Shown here: in pieces, positions 53,966 to 63,514 of the stretch | Numbering within the stretch: position 1 is the stretch's first letter | Layout of the letters: every line of letters starts with the position of its first letter | Source of the DNA: JAHEDT01 sp963825615 | GTDB lineage: Bacteria; Desulfobacterota; Desulfuromonadia; Desulfuromonadales; BM103 | Assembly (NCBI GenBank): GCA_963825615.1 | Contig: CAWGTV010000008.1 | Location: 124,001-188,000 of the forward strand | DNA length: 64,000 nucleotides | Direction of reading: 5' to 3' | Made by a program: the position numbers and the translations under genes | The notes under the pieces: generated by a model | Databases searched by the model: none | What the model was told of the DNA's origin: nothing | Seen by the model: the letters and a program-made list of their open reading frames with translations, nothing else

Positions 53966-56416
53966 CTATACGGCAAAATACTTGGCCTGCGGATGATGCG
54001 CGATGATCGCCGAGGTGCTCACTTCGGGAACCATCTCCATGGTTTCGGTCAGGGTCACACCAATCTTTTCCGGTTCCAGCAGCTTAAACAGCAGCTTGTG
54101 TGCATCGAGGTCCGGACAGGCCGGGTAACCGAAACCGTAGCGCGAGCCCTGGTAGCCCTGGGTCACGTAGCCGGTCAGGTCAGCGGGCTTCTGCCCGGCG
54201 ATGCCGAGCTCAGCGCGCATCACTTCGTGCCAGTACTCGGCCAGGGCATCGGTCACCTCGACACTGAAACCATGCAGCATCAGATAGTCGTGATAGGCGT
54301 CGGCTTCGAACAGCTTTTTGGTCTCGGCCGCGATTTGATCGCCGATGGTAACCACGAAGAACGCCGCCACATCGCCGCCTTCTTGACGGCTGCGGTAGTA
54401 ATCGGCAATACACAGGTGCGGCGCCGCCTGCTGGCGCGGGAAGTCAAAATCCAGCGTCTCGCCGCCAGCTTCGACAAAAACCGTGTTACCTTCGCTGTAG
54501 CAGCGGAAATAGCCGTAGGCAGCCTTCGGCTGCAGCAACCCTTCGGCGAGCGAGCGCTCTTTAAGCTGTTCGTAGAGCGGTCTTACTGTCGTGCGGGTCA
54601 GTTCCACATACTCTTCGGCACTGGAGCTGGCCGTGCGTCGATACCCCCAGCGTCCGCGGAACAATGCCTGCTCGTTGACATAGGGGAAGAGTTTGGCCGG
54701 GTCGATATCGGTGACGTGCCGCAGACCGTAAAAAGGCGGCTCCGGGACCGGGTGGCTGCGATCGATCTCGACATTCTTCAACCCCGGCTTCATGCGCGGC
54801 TGGGCATTTTTGACGGCCAGTTCGGTTGATTTGAGTCGGCCGGCCTCGAAGTCCTTCAGGGCCTTGAGCCCGGCGAAGGCGTCGCCACAGTAGACCACCG
54901 GAGCAGAGTACCCCGGTACGCAGGATTTGGCGACAAACTCCGGTGTCAACGCGGCGCCGCCGAGCAGGATCGGCATCTGCAGTCCGGCCTCGCGATACTG
55001 CGGCATGCTCTCCTGCATGACGATCGCCGACTTGACCAGCAATCCGGAGAGGCCGATGATATCGACATCCAGTTCGCGGGCCTTGGCGATGATCGTCTCG
55101 GCCGGCACCTTGATGCCGATGTTGTAGACTTTGTAGCCGTTGTTGGTCAGCAGGATGTCAACCAGGTTCTTGCCAATATCGTGCACATCGCCCTGCACGG
55201 TGGCCAGCAACACCTTGATCCCCTCCTCCTTGTCGACCCGCGGCATGTGCGGTTCGAGCCAGGCAACGCTCCTCTTCATCACCTCGGCCGACAGCAGCAC
55301 GAAAGGCAGCAGCAGCTCTCCCTTACCGAACAGTTCGCCAACGTGGCGCATGGCCGGCACCAGAATCTGGTTGACAATGTCCAGCGGCGGGTAGCGCTCC
55401 AGCAGCACCGAGAGGATGTCCTCGATACCGTCCTTGTCGCCGCGCACGATCTTCTGGTGCAGCTCCTCCTCGGGGCGACCGGCTTGTACCTCCTCGTCGC
55501 CAGCGCTGTCGACCCTCTCGGAGAAATGATCGATGAAGCGCATCAGTGGGGACTTCTCCTCCCCCTGGTCGCGATTGTAGATCAGGTCGAGGCAGAAGGT
55601 CCGGTCCTCCTCGCTGACCTGGGCCAGCGGCAGGATCTTGCCGGCATCAATGATCGCAGCATCCAGTCCTGCTTCGACCGCCTCGTGCAGAAAGACCGAG
55701 TTGAGAATCTTGCGCGCGGCCGGCGGCAGACCGAAGGAGATGTTGCTTAAGCCCAGCAGGGTGAAGACGCCCGGCAGCTCCTGTTTGATCAGCCGGATTC
55801 CCTCTAGCGTCTGGATCGCCGCGTCGAGCAGGTTCTCATCGCCTGCGCCGATCGTGAAAGTGAGTGGGTCGAAGAGGAGGTCCTGGGGACGCAGGCCGTA
55901 TTCGTCAACAGCCAGGGCGTAGATCTGTCGGGCGGTGGCCAGCTTGTCGGCGGCGGTCATCGCCATCCCCTGTTCACTGATGGTCAGCGCCACCACAGCG
56001 GCACCGTATTTCTTCGCCAGCCGGCAGACGCGCTGGAGGGTTTTACCGCCATCCTCGAGGTTGATCGAGTTGACGACGCAACGCCCGGGGTAAAGCTTGA
56101 GACACTCTTCGATGCAGGCTGGGCTGGTCGAATCGATCATGATCGGCACCTTGACCGATTCAGCGTATAGCCTGACCAAGCGGCTGAGATCCGCGGCCTC
56201 GTCGCGGCCGGCATAAGCCACACAGAGATCGATCACCTGGGCGCCACGTGCCTCCTGGTCTAGGCCGATGCGCAGGCAGCCGTCGAAATCTTCGGCCAGC
56301 AGGCATTCGCGGAACTTTTTGGAGCCGTTGGGGTTGGAACGCTCTCCAATCAGCAGCGGCGGTGTCTCCTGGGCGATCTCGATAGCCTGGTAGAGGCTCG
56401 ACAGGGACGCTTTCAC
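53966..56416 (-). CDS. metH: Methionine synthase, folate/B12/activation subunit (MetH without the homocysteine domain)
   Basis: 816 residues from GTG 56416. Domains in order: pterin (methyl-THF) binding, about 20-300 (IGERSNPNGSKKF, IMIDSTSPACIEECLKL); cobalamin-binding cap and Rossmann, about 330-560, with DVHDIGKN, LSGLLVKSA and LLGGAALT; and a C-terminal AdoMet-dependent reactivation domain, about 600-816, with SRYGFGYPACPD. The homocysteine-binding module is absent and is encoded by the upstream gene, with GTGA overlap of stop and start plus GGGAGG before the GTG. So it is one of two parts of a split MetH. The start is chosen over the upstream ATG by this coupling. Confidence 0.93.
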   Translation of the reverse strand: MKASLSSLYQAIEIAQETPPLLIGERSNPNGSKKFRECLLAEDFDGCLRIGLDQEARGAQVIDLCVAYAGRDEAADLSRLVRLYAESVKVPIMIDSTSPACIEECLKLYPGRCVVNSINLEDGGKTLQRVCRLAKKYGAAVVALTISEQGMAMTAADKLATARQIYALAVDEYGLRPQDLLFDPLTFTIGAGDENLLDAAIQTLEGIRLIKQELPGVFTLLGLSNISFGLPPAARKILNSVFLHEAVEAGLDAAIIDAGKILPLAQVSEEDRTFCLDLIYNRDQGEEKSPLMRFIDHFSERVDSAGDEEVQAGRPEEELHQKIVRGDKDGIEDILSVLLERYPPLDIVNQILVPAMRHVGELFGKGELLLPFVLLSAEVMKRSVAWLEPHMPRVDKEEGIKVLLATVQGDVHDIGKNLVDILLTNNGYKVYNIGIKVPAETIIAKARELDVDIIGLSGLLVKSAIVMQESMPQYREAGLQMPILLGGAALTPEFVAKSCVPGYSAPVVYCGDAFAGLKALKDFEAGRLKSTELAVKNAQPRMKPGLKNVEIDRSHPVPEPPFYGLRHVTDIDPAKLFPYVNEQALFRGRWGYRRTASSSAEEYVELTRTTVRPLYEQLKERSLAEGLLQPKAAYGYFRCYSEGNTVFVEAGGETLDFDFPRQQAAPHLCIADYYRSRQEGGDVAAFFVVTIGDQIAAETKKLFEADAYHDYLMLHGFSVEVTDALAEYWHEVMRAELGIAGQKPADLTGYVTQGYQGSRYGFGYPACPDLDAHKLLFKLLEPEKIGVTLTETMEMVPEVSTSAIIAHHPQAKYFAV

Positions 56417-57336
56417 GTCAACACCTCCCGTCTGGCCGGCACAAGCATGCGGCAACCCTCGGCCAGGCGGCGGATATGCTCCGGCGTGCTACCGCAACAG
56501 CCACCGACAATGCTCACCCCGTCGTGCTCGACAAACATACGCATGTGGCGCGCGAACTCGTCGGGAGTCATCGGATAGAAGGTCTTGCCGTCAACCACCT
56601 CCGGCAAGCCTTGGTTCGGCATGCAGGAGATGCGTCCCGGCCAGTTGTGCCCCAGGTAGCGGATATGCGAGGCCATGTCGGCCGGCCCAGTGGCACAGTT
56701 GAGACCGAGGGAGAAGATCGGGAAGGGTTCCAGGGTGGCGCAGATTGCGGCAATATCGCTGCCGACCAGCATGGTCCCCTGACGTTCCATAGTCACCGAA
56801 ACCAGCACAGGCATGTCGCGACCTGCCTGTTCAAGGGCATCGTAACAAGCCACAATCGCCGTTTTCACCTGCAGAAGGTCCTGACAGGTCTCGATCACCA
56901 GGGCGTCGACCCCGGCTTCGACCAATGCCCGGAACTGTTCTCCCAGCGATTGCGCCAGGGCATCGACGGAGATGTGTCCCAGAGACGGCAGCTTGGTGGT
57001 TGGCCCTACCGAGCCGGCCACGTAGCAGCCGCTGCGGCCATCGATCGCCGCACGAGCATTGGCGACCGCAGCATGGTTGATCTCCGCGGTCTTGGCGGCC
57101 AGGTCGTACTCAGCCAGAACGATCGAGCTGGCACCAAAGGTATTGGTTTCGACCACCATCGCTCCGGCGTCGAGAAACGACTTGTGCAGGGCAATGATCG
57201 TCTCCGGAGCCGTCAGGTTGAGTAGCTCGTTGCAGCCGGCACACCCCTGCCAGGCGGCTTCTGGGATCACCATCTCCTGCAGGTTGGTGCCACAGGCACC
57301 GTCGAAGATCAAGATCTTTTCGTCAACAAAGCTCAT
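56413..57336 (-). CDS. Homocysteine S-methyltransferase subunit of split methionine synthase
   Basis: 307 residues: the N-terminal barrel of MetH only. Zinc Cys residues: GLNCATGP near 210 and GGCCGSTPEH near 280; nucleophile region GACGTNLQEM at the start. It lacks any B12 or folate module. Its TGA overlaps the GTG of the next gene. Alone it resembles betaine-homocysteine or MetE-independent MHT enzymes, but its direct coupling to an MHT-less MetH makes the split-enzyme reading far stronger. Could be named metH1. Confidence 0.92.
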   Translation of the reverse strand: MSFVDEKILIFDGACGTNLQEMVIPEAAWQGCAGCNELLNLTAPETIIALHKSFLDAGAMVVETNTFGASSIVLAEYDLAAKTAEINHAAVANARAAIDGRSGCYVAGSVGPTTKLPSLGHISVDALAQSLGEQFRALVEAGVDALVIETCQDLLQVKTAIVACYDALEQAGRDMPVLVSVTMERQGTMLVGSDIAAICATLEPFPIFSLGLNCATGPADMASHIRYLGHNWPGRISCMPNQGLPEVVDGKTFYPMTPDEFARHMRMFVEHDGVSIVGGCCGSTPEHIRRLAEGCRMLVPARREVLT

Positions 57337-57452
57337 GGGGAGCCTTTCCTTGGTTGTTCAAACGTTTTGCAATACTAACCTTTTCCATGAGCTTTTCAAC
57401 CGGCAAAAGATTGCCGGAGAGCACACAGGACGCTCACAACATAAAGACTCTC

Positions 57453-57490
57453 AACGCAAAGGGGCAAAGAGATGAATCAAGGCGCAAAGG
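57453..57490. repeat. CGCAAAG-type low-complexity spacer repeat
   Basis: ACGCAAAGGGGCAAAGAG followed by GGCGCAAAGG. Decayed copies of a CGCAAAGGCGCAAAG unit, a spacer motif often seen in many bacteria. It lies between metH and the zinc-ribbon gene. No function known. Confidence 0.5.
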
Positions 57491-57511
57491 AAAACGGTTA
57501 TTTTGTCGACT

Positions 57512-57539
57512 AAAAAAGGCGACCCAAGGGCTCGCCTTT
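57512..57539 (-). terminator. Terminator after the zinc-ribbon gene
   Basis: Minus strand: AAAGGCGA / TCGCCTTT stem, then TTTTTT. Lies about 30 bases past the stop. Confidence 0.85.
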
Positions 57540-57567
57540 AGCTTTGCATATCGATAGCAAAAGGTTA

Positions 57568-57777
57568 CTACTCTTTGCGGGAGATCGCACAGGTCAAGCA
57601 GACCGCGGCCGTTTCATAAAGCCCGTTTTTTTCATTGTAAATCGACGCCGGGCGCAGGTGCAAAGAGCAGGTCACCCGGTAGCAGAGGTCACAGACCTGG
57701 CTGTCGGTGGTGTCCGACTTGAAATCACAGACATGACAGATCCAGGGGGACCGTTCCATTTCACTGCTGGAAAACAT
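57568..57777 (-). CDS. Small zinc-ribbon-like protein (69 aa), unknown
   Basis: 69 residues from ATG 57777 (MFSSSEMERSPWIC); MERSPW is an alternative start. Cysteines in ICHVCDF, QVCDLCYRVTC and AVCLTC suggest two zinc knuckles. Followed by a strong terminator. No family recognised. Confidence 0.65.
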   Translation of the reverse strand: MFSSSEMERSPWICHVCDFKSDTTDSQVCDLCYRVTCSLHLRPASIYNEKNGLYETAAVCLTCAISRKE

Positions 57778-57918
57778 AAGAAGCTCTTTGCACTCATCCT
57801 TTGATTTTTTGTGAACGGCAAGGCGTATTATGCCCGCGGTTGGCAAAAAAAGGCAAGTCAGCCACAGTACATCAGGCGTCTCAGGGCCGCATTTGACGAT
57901 CAGCCGGCCTACTCCGCT

Positions 57919-59547
57919 TCAGTAGTTTTCGTGTCCGCTCTTGTGCAGGTAGTAGTCGTAATCCCCCTCGTAGGGGATCATCTGTCCGTGATCGATCTCG
58001 AAGACGCGGCCAACCAGCGAGCGCAGGAAGTGGCGGTCGTGACTGACCAGGATCACCGTGCCAGCAAAATTCTGCAGCGCCTCGAGCAACACCTCGCGCG
58101 ACTGGATGTCGAGGTGGTTGGTCGGTTCGTCGAGGACCAGGAGATTGAGCGGCCGCGCCAGCAGCATGGCCAGCACGACTCTGCTCTTCTCCCCGCCGGA
58201 GAGCTTGTCGATGCGTTTGTCGACATCGTCCCCCTGGAAGAGGAAGGCCGCACAGAGGTTGCGCAGCACGCCGATGGAGGCCATCGGCATTACCTCCTGG
58301 ACGCTCTCAAAGACGGTCTTTTTCGGGTCGAGAAGCTCCATCGAATGCTGGCTGAAGTAGCCGAGGTTGACGCTGGCGCCGATCGTCACGCAGCCGGACG
58401 TCGGCTCGGTCTGGCCGGCGAGGCACTTGAGGAAAGTCGACTTGCCGGCGCCGTTGACACCGACCACAGCGATCTTCTCGCCGCGCCGGATCAACCCGGT
58501 GACCCCGCCGAAGACCGACTTTGCGCTACCGTCAGCCATCGGCCAGCTCTTGGCAAGGCCCTCTATTTTGACGACATCGTCACCGGAACGCGGCGGCTCG
58601 GCGAACTCGAATCTGATCACCTTCTGCTCCGCCGGGATCTCCACACGCTCGATCTTTTCCAGCTTCTTGACCCGCGACTGCACCTGGGCGGCATGGGATG
58701 CCCGGGCGGCAAAACGGCTGATGAAGTCCTCCTCCTTGGCGAGCATCTCCTGCTGGCGGCGGTGGGTGGCGAGCAACTGTTCGCGGCGTACCTCGCGCTC
58801 GCGCAGGTAGAAATCGTAGTTGCCGCCGTAGGTGGTGATGGCACCGGCAGCAACCTCGATGATCCGTGTCACCAGGCGGTTCATGAACTCCCGGTCGTGG
58901 CTGGTCATCACCACCGCCCCCTTGAACTCGGTCGCCAACCAGTGCTCCAGCCAGACGATCGACTCGATGTCGAGGTGGTTGGTCGGTTCGTCCAGCAGCA
59001 GCACATCGGGGTTGATGGTCAAGATCTTCGCCAGAGCGATGCGCATCTTCCAGCCACCGCTGAAGCTTTCCACCGGGCGGTCATAATCCTCCGGACCGAT
59101 ACCGAGGCCGGTCAGCACCGCCTGGGCGCGACTCTCCAGGTCGTAGCCGCCGCGGTGCTCGAATTCTTCCTGGGCGTCGCCGTACTTCTCCAGCAGCGTC
59201 GACAAGGCATCGTCCGCCATCGGCTCGCACATGGCTGCTTCCATCGCCTTGATATCTGCACCGAGCTGCATGGTCCGGGCAGACGCCGCCATGACCTCGG
59301 CCAGCGCCGAGCGCCCGGACATCTGACCGACATCCTGAGAGAAGTAGCCGATCACGGTCTTCTTGCTGCAGCTGATGTCGCCACCATCGAACTGCTCTTC
59401 GCCGGTGATCAGGCGAAAGATGGTCGATTTGCCGGCACCGTTCGGGCCGACCAGACCGCTGCGGCTGCCGGGAGTGATCTGGAAGTTGGCATTCTGGAAA
59501 AGGATACGGGCGCCGTGCTGGCGGGTGATATTGTTCAGATGAATCAT
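57919..59547 (-). CDS. ABC-F family ATPase (ribosome-associated)
   Basis: 542 residues with two ABC domains and no membrane segment. Walker A GPNGAGKS near 40 and GVNGAGKS near 350; signatures ESFSGGWKMR and DKLSGGEKSR; Walker B LLLDEPTNHLD and LVLDEPTNHLD; the linker (AARASHAAQVQSRVKKLEK) is the P-site interaction motif. Group resembles Uup/YbiT-type translation factors; resistance versus housekeeping cannot be told from sequence. Starts MIHLNNITRQHG. Confidence 0.93.
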   Translation of the reverse strand: MIHLNNITRQHGARILFQNANFQITPGSRSGLVGPNGAGKSTIFRLITGEEQFDGGDISCSKKTVIGYFSQDVGQMSGRSALAEVMAASARTMQLGADIKAMEAAMCEPMADDALSTLLEKYGDAQEEFEHRGGYDLESRAQAVLTGLGIGPEDYDRPVESFSGGWKMRIALAKILTINPDVLLLDEPTNHLDIESIVWLEHWLATEFKGAVVMTSHDREFMNRLVTRIIEVAAGAITTYGGNYDFYLREREVRREQLLATHRRQQEMLAKEEDFISRFAARASHAAQVQSRVKKLEKIERVEIPAEQKVIRFEFAEPPRSGDDVVKIEGLAKSWPMADGSAKSVFGGVTGLIRRGEKIAVVGVNGAGKSTFLKCLAGQTEPTSGCVTIGASVNLGYFSQHSMELLDPKKTVFESVQEVMPMASIGVLRNLCAAFLFQGDDVDKRIDKLSGGEKSRVVLAMLLARPLNLLVLDEPTNHLDIQSREVLLEALQNFAGTVILVSHDRHFLRSLVGRVFEIDHGQMIPYEGDYDYYLHKSGHENY

Positions 59548-59618
59548 GACCGGCCTCAAACAGTCGGGGAGCAGCTTGCTGGCTGCTCCCCGGAAATCGT
59601 CCTGCAGGGGTTACAAAA

Positions 59619-59948
59619 TTATTTGAAAGAGCAGACGTACTCAGTAATTCCGTCAGTCACTTCGATGGTGAAATATGTGTTGCCCGGAACCTCGAAAAGG
59701 GATCCGGCAGCGTACTCCTGCCAAGCCGGCTGGTCGGCGACCCGGACCCGGCACTGGCCGGCGGTGACTTCCATGACCTCGGGGGCGCCAGTGTCGAACT
59801 TGTAGGCGCCCGGGTAAATCAGGCCGAGAGTCTTGCGACTGCCATCCGCGAAGCTGATGCTGTGGCTGACCACCCTGCCTTCGAAATAGACATTCGCCTT
59901 GCAGGTGGCGGTGACATTGGCAAACTGTTCAGGTGTTGTATAACTCAC
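59619..59948 (-). CDS. ppnP: Pyrimidine/purine nucleoside phosphorylase PpnP
   Basis: 109-residue small cupin (formerly YaiE/DUF1255) that cleaves nucleosides with phosphate. Signature stretches KANVYFEGRVVSHSI, RKTLGLIYPGAYKF, PEVMEVTAGQCRVRV and FEVPGNTYFTIEVTD cover the whole family length. It starts MSYTTPEQFANV. Downstream of, and close to, the ABC-F gene, but in the same direction with a 72-base gap. Confidence 0.94.
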   Translation of the reverse strand: MSYTTPEQFANVTATCKANVYFEGRVVSHSISFADGSRKTLGLIYPGAYKFDTGAPEVMEVTAGQCRVRVADQPAWQEYAAGSLFEVPGNTYFTIEVTDGITEYVCSFK

Positions 59949-60215
59949 GGTGGTCTCCTTCGCATTGGTTTACGGCCGCCTTCGACCGGACCCATCTTCT
60001 ACAACAGGTCATGCATTTTGTCACGTCCAAAAGCACCATCCTGCAGCCATGCAGAGTATCGAAGCCCTCTTTTCATACGGACAGCGCCGGGAAGGCTCTT
60101 GACCAGCAGGGCTGAGCGGGTATGCTTTTCCTTAAACGTCAAACGCAGACTCGCTTTTCCACAGCCTCTGCACAATGCCAACCGGCAGTACCCCCAACCG
60201 CAGAAGGATTGACTC

Positions 60216-61394
60216 ATGCAAATTCACTCATTTAATCCCCCCGTCCGTACCCTGATGGGCCCCGGGCCTTCCGACGTCCACCCACGGGTTCTCGAGGCCC
60301 TCTCACGGCCGACCATCGGCCACTTGGACCCGGCTTTCATCGACATGATGGATGAACTCAAGGAGCTGCTGCAATACGCCTTTCAGACTGAAAACGCGCT
60401 GACCATGCCGGTCTCCGCCCCCGGGTCGGCCGGCATGGAGACCTGCTTCGTCAACCTGGTGGAACCGGGCGACAAGGTCATCGTCTGTCAGAACGGCGTC
60501 TTCGGCGGCCGCATGAAGGAGAACGTCGAACGCTGCGGCGGTATCCCGGTGGTGGTCGAAGACCCCTGGGGAGAAGCCATCAACGTCGATAAAGTCGCCG
60601 CCGCGCTGAAGGCTCACGGCGACGCCAAAATCGTCGCCATGGTGCATGCCGAGACCTCTACCGGCGCACAGTCCGACGTCGCCGCCCTGGTCCAGCTGGC
60701 CCATGCCTACGATTGTCTGACCATTGTCGACACGGTGACCTCGCTGGGCGGCACCCCTGTCAAGGTCGACGCATGGGAGATTGACGCCATCTATTCTGGC
60801 TCACAGAAATGTCTCTCCTGCACCCCGGGGCTGGCACCGGTCAGCTTCAACGAGCGCGCCCTGGAGAAAATCCGCAACCGCCGGACCAAGGTGCAGAGCT
60901 GGTTTATGGACCTCAACCTGGTCATGGGCTATTGGGGAACAGGCGCCAAGCGTGCTTACCATCACACCGCACCGATCAACGCCCTGTATGCCCTGCACGA
61001 ATCCTTGGTGATGCTCAGGGAAGAAGGGCTGGAAAACGCCTGGGCCCGTCACCGTAAAAACCACCTGGCGCTGCGCGCCGGATTGGAGGCAATGGGTCTG
61101 ACCTTCATCGTCAAAGAGGCCGCTCGCCTTCCACAGCTGAACGCCGTCGGCATACCGCTCGGGGTCGACGACGCCACGGTCCGCGGCCGCCTGCTCAAGG
61201 AGTACAACCTGGAGATCGGGGCCGGGCTTGGCGCCCTGGCCGGCAAGGTGTGGCGTATCGGCCTGATGGGGCACGCCAGCCGCGCGGAAAACATCCTGCT
61301 CTGTGTCGGCGCCCTCGAATCGATTCTGGGGGACCTGGGCGCCGATATCAAACGGGGCGTCGCCCTTGCGGCCATGCAGAACGCTCTCGGCTAA
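60216..61394 (+). CDS. Alanine/serine-glyoxylate aminotransferase-like (class V)
   Basis: 392 residues, PLP Lys198 in SGSQKCLSC, APGSAGMETCFVN early, and AETSTGAQSDV mid-protein. It transfers an amino group to glyoxylate giving glycine. Placed before malate synthase and isocitrate lyase, it forms the amino branch of glyoxylate use. Which donor (Ala or Ser) is unclear. In archaea a related enzyme makes other keto-acid conversions. It starts MQIHSFNPPVRTL. Confidence 0.9.
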   Translation: MQIHSFNPPVRTLMGPGPSDVHPRVLEALSRPTIGHLDPAFIDMMDELKELLQYAFQTENALTMPVSAPGSAGMETCFVNLVEPGDKVIVCQNGVFGGRMKENVERCGGIPVVVEDPWGEAINVDKVAAALKAHGDAKIVAMVHAETSTGAQSDVAALVQLAHAYDCLTIVDTVTSLGGTPVKVDAWEIDAIYSGSQKCLSCTPGLAPVSFNERALEKIRNRRTKVQSWFMDLNLVMGYWGTGAKRAYHHTAPINALYALHESLVMLREEGLENAWARHRKNHLALRAGLEAMGLTFIVKEAARLPQLNAVGIPLGVDDATVRGRLLKEYNLEIGAGLGALAGKVWRIGLMGHASRAENILLCVGALESILGDLGADIKRGVALAAMQNALG

Positions 61395-61579
61395 AAGAGT
61401 CCATTCGCCAGAGAGCTCGGCGGAAATTCCGATCGCCTCGGCCCAAACTGTAAAAAACTGAATATATTCAAAAAATAGATTGACCTGAAAGGGCAAAATG
61501 TTTTAATTGACTAAATTGGTCATATTTACCGCGTGGCCACACGTCCGACATCCAATCACCACCATGGGGGAGTACCCAA

Positions 61580-63496
61580 ATGAGCACGAATTCAAAAAGC
61601 AAAGTTGTGCCGGGCCTTGAGATCCGGGACGGCCTCGCCAAAGAATATGCAGACATCTACACGCCCGAGGCCCTTGCCACACTGGCTTTCATAGCCCAGT
61701 TTAATGCCGAACAGAAGCGCCTGATGACCGAACGCACGCAACGCCGAGCGGCGCGCATCAAGGATCAGCGCCCCATTGGCTTTCTCCCTGCGAACAGTGA
61801 AATCAAGGGAACCGGCATCCGCGTCCAAGACGCCCGCGACGGCAAGTTCGTCGGCGCAGTGATTCCACACGACCTGCAGCGCCAGTGGTTGCAGGGTACC
61901 GGTCCGGCGGCCAAACCGAACTCCCCGGTCAAGGCCAATCTGCGCAACGTCGCCTACGCCCTGCTCTCAGGGGCCGACGGTTGGATGTTCGACGGTGAGG
62001 ATGCCCTCGGCCAGATCACCACCATGTCACTGGACAACCAGCGCAGCCTCAAGCTGGCGATCGCCCGAGACCCGCTCTTCCTCGAGGTTGCCGAATCTGT
62101 GGCCGGCGAAATGAATGCCTGGGCCCGCGATTTTTTTGGTCGTGAGATTATCGCCGACTGGCGCACCCAGCTCGACTTTACCACCAAGATCTTCCGCGCC
62201 CGCGGCCTGCACCTCGACGATCGCCACATCCGCGTCGACGGCCAGTCGCTCTCAGCGTCCGCCGTCGACATGGCCCTCTACGTTGTCAACAATTATGAGG
62301 CGCTGCAACAGGCAGGCGACTCCATCGTTCTCTACCTGCCGAAAATCCAGACCGCCGAAGAAGCCGGCTTCTGGAATAAGATGCTGAGCGCCTTAGAGAA
62401 ACACCTGGGCCTGATCGAGGGGACGATCAAAGTCTACGTGCTGGTGGAGCAACTCGAGCAGACCTTCCAGCTCATGGAAATCCGCGCCGCCCTCGGCCTG
62501 CACTTCGTCGGCTTCAACACCGGCCGCTGGGACTACATCAACAGCGTCTCCGACGCCAACTGCTGGGATGCCGGCTTCGTCAACCCCAACATCGAGTCGA
62601 TTGTCATGACCTACGGCTACATGCGCAACTACGAAGACCGCGTGCGCCGCGCCGTCAACACCCCGGACGCCAAGGGCAACTACGCCCTGTGGCAAGGGGG
62701 GATGGAACCGAACATTCCGGTCGGCTCGGCGGAAGGGGTGGCGAGCAGCATGAAGAAGGCCAAGGCCGGGGCCGAACGCGAACAGCGTGAAGGGGCGAGT
62801 GGCAAGTGGATCGCCCACTGGAAGATGGCGCACATCATCCGCCCAGTATGGGAAGTGGTCGGCGAGGCCAACCAGCTCGGCCGCAAGTTCCCGCCCTTGA
62901 CCTATACCGACCAGGACGCCGCTGGGCTGACCTTGCTGGAGCCGGCCCCGCGTACCGTACGCGGCGCCCGGAACCTGCTGAGCGTGGCCCTGCAGTACGG
63001 CAACGCCTTCGGCCAGGGACTACAGGCGGCGGCCCTCAAGCCGGCCGACTTCTTCGGCAACGACGACATCCTCTACCTGATGGAGGACATGGCGACCGGC
63101 GAGATCCGGCTGAGCATCCTCTGGGAATGGATCCACAAGGGCGCGTCCCTCACCGAGGATGATGCCGAAACCGGTCTTAAAGCCGGCGAAGTCTTTAGCA
63201 TAAAGATCTTCGCCCGCCTGCTCGAGGAGGAATACGCTAAGCTGCTGGCCGCCGGCAACCGCGACGTGCACGACAACTCCAAGACCACGACCCTGCCGAT
63301 CGCACGGGCCATCGTCGAAGCCTACGTCCTCGATCCGGTCAAGGCCCCCTGGTATATCGACCTGCTTAACATCAACCTGAACAACCACGATCTGGGCGTC
63401 GCCAAGCAGCGCATCAAGCAGTATATGGACGCCTTCAAAAACCGCAACGAGCGTATCACGGAGAACCTCGACACTTTACCGGCAGGCCGCCGCTAG
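61580..63496 (+). CDS. aceB: Malate synthase, acetyl-CoA condensing
   Basis: 638 residues, a bit longer than E. coli AceB (533). Combines glyoxylate and acetyl-CoA to malate. Family stretches: IGFLPANSEIKG, GWMFDGEDALGQ, VDMALYVVNNYEAL, and in the active region LVEQLEQTFQLMEIRAAL then GFNTGRWDYINS, and GMEPNIPV. The C-terminal part (NDDILYLMEDMATGEIRLS, NLNNHDLGVAKQR) is extended. It shares the operon with aceA, whose start is 18 bases on. The preceding 180 bases include an AT-rich promoter-like zone. Confidence 0.92.
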   Translation: MSTNSKSKVVPGLEIRDGLAKEYADIYTPEALATLAFIAQFNAEQKRLMTERTQRRAARIKDQRPIGFLPANSEIKGTGIRVQDARDGKFVGAVIPHDLQRQWLQGTGPAAKPNSPVKANLRNVAYALLSGADGWMFDGEDALGQITTMSLDNQRSLKLAIARDPLFLEVAESVAGEMNAWARDFFGREIIADWRTQLDFTTKIFRARGLHLDDRHIRVDGQSLSASAVDMALYVVNNYEALQQAGDSIVLYLPKIQTAEEAGFWNKMLSALEKHLGLIEGTIKVYVLVEQLEQTFQLMEIRAALGLHFVGFNTGRWDYINSVSDANCWDAGFVNPNIESIVMTYGYMRNYEDRVRRAVNTPDAKGNYALWQGGMEPNIPVGSAEGVASSMKKAKAGAEREQREGASGKWIAHWKMAHIIRPVWEVVGEANQLGRKFPPLTYTDQDAAGLTLLEPAPRTVRGARNLLSVALQYGNAFGQGLQAAALKPADFFGNDDILYLMEDMATGEIRLSILWEWIHKGASLTEDDAETGLKAGEVFSIKIFARLLEEEYAKLLAAGNRDVHDNSKTTTLPIARAIVEAYVLDPVKAPWYIDLLNINLNNHDLGVAKQRIKQYMDAFKNRNERITENLDTLPAGRR

Positions 63497-63514
63497 CATC
63501 ACAGGGAGAGACTG

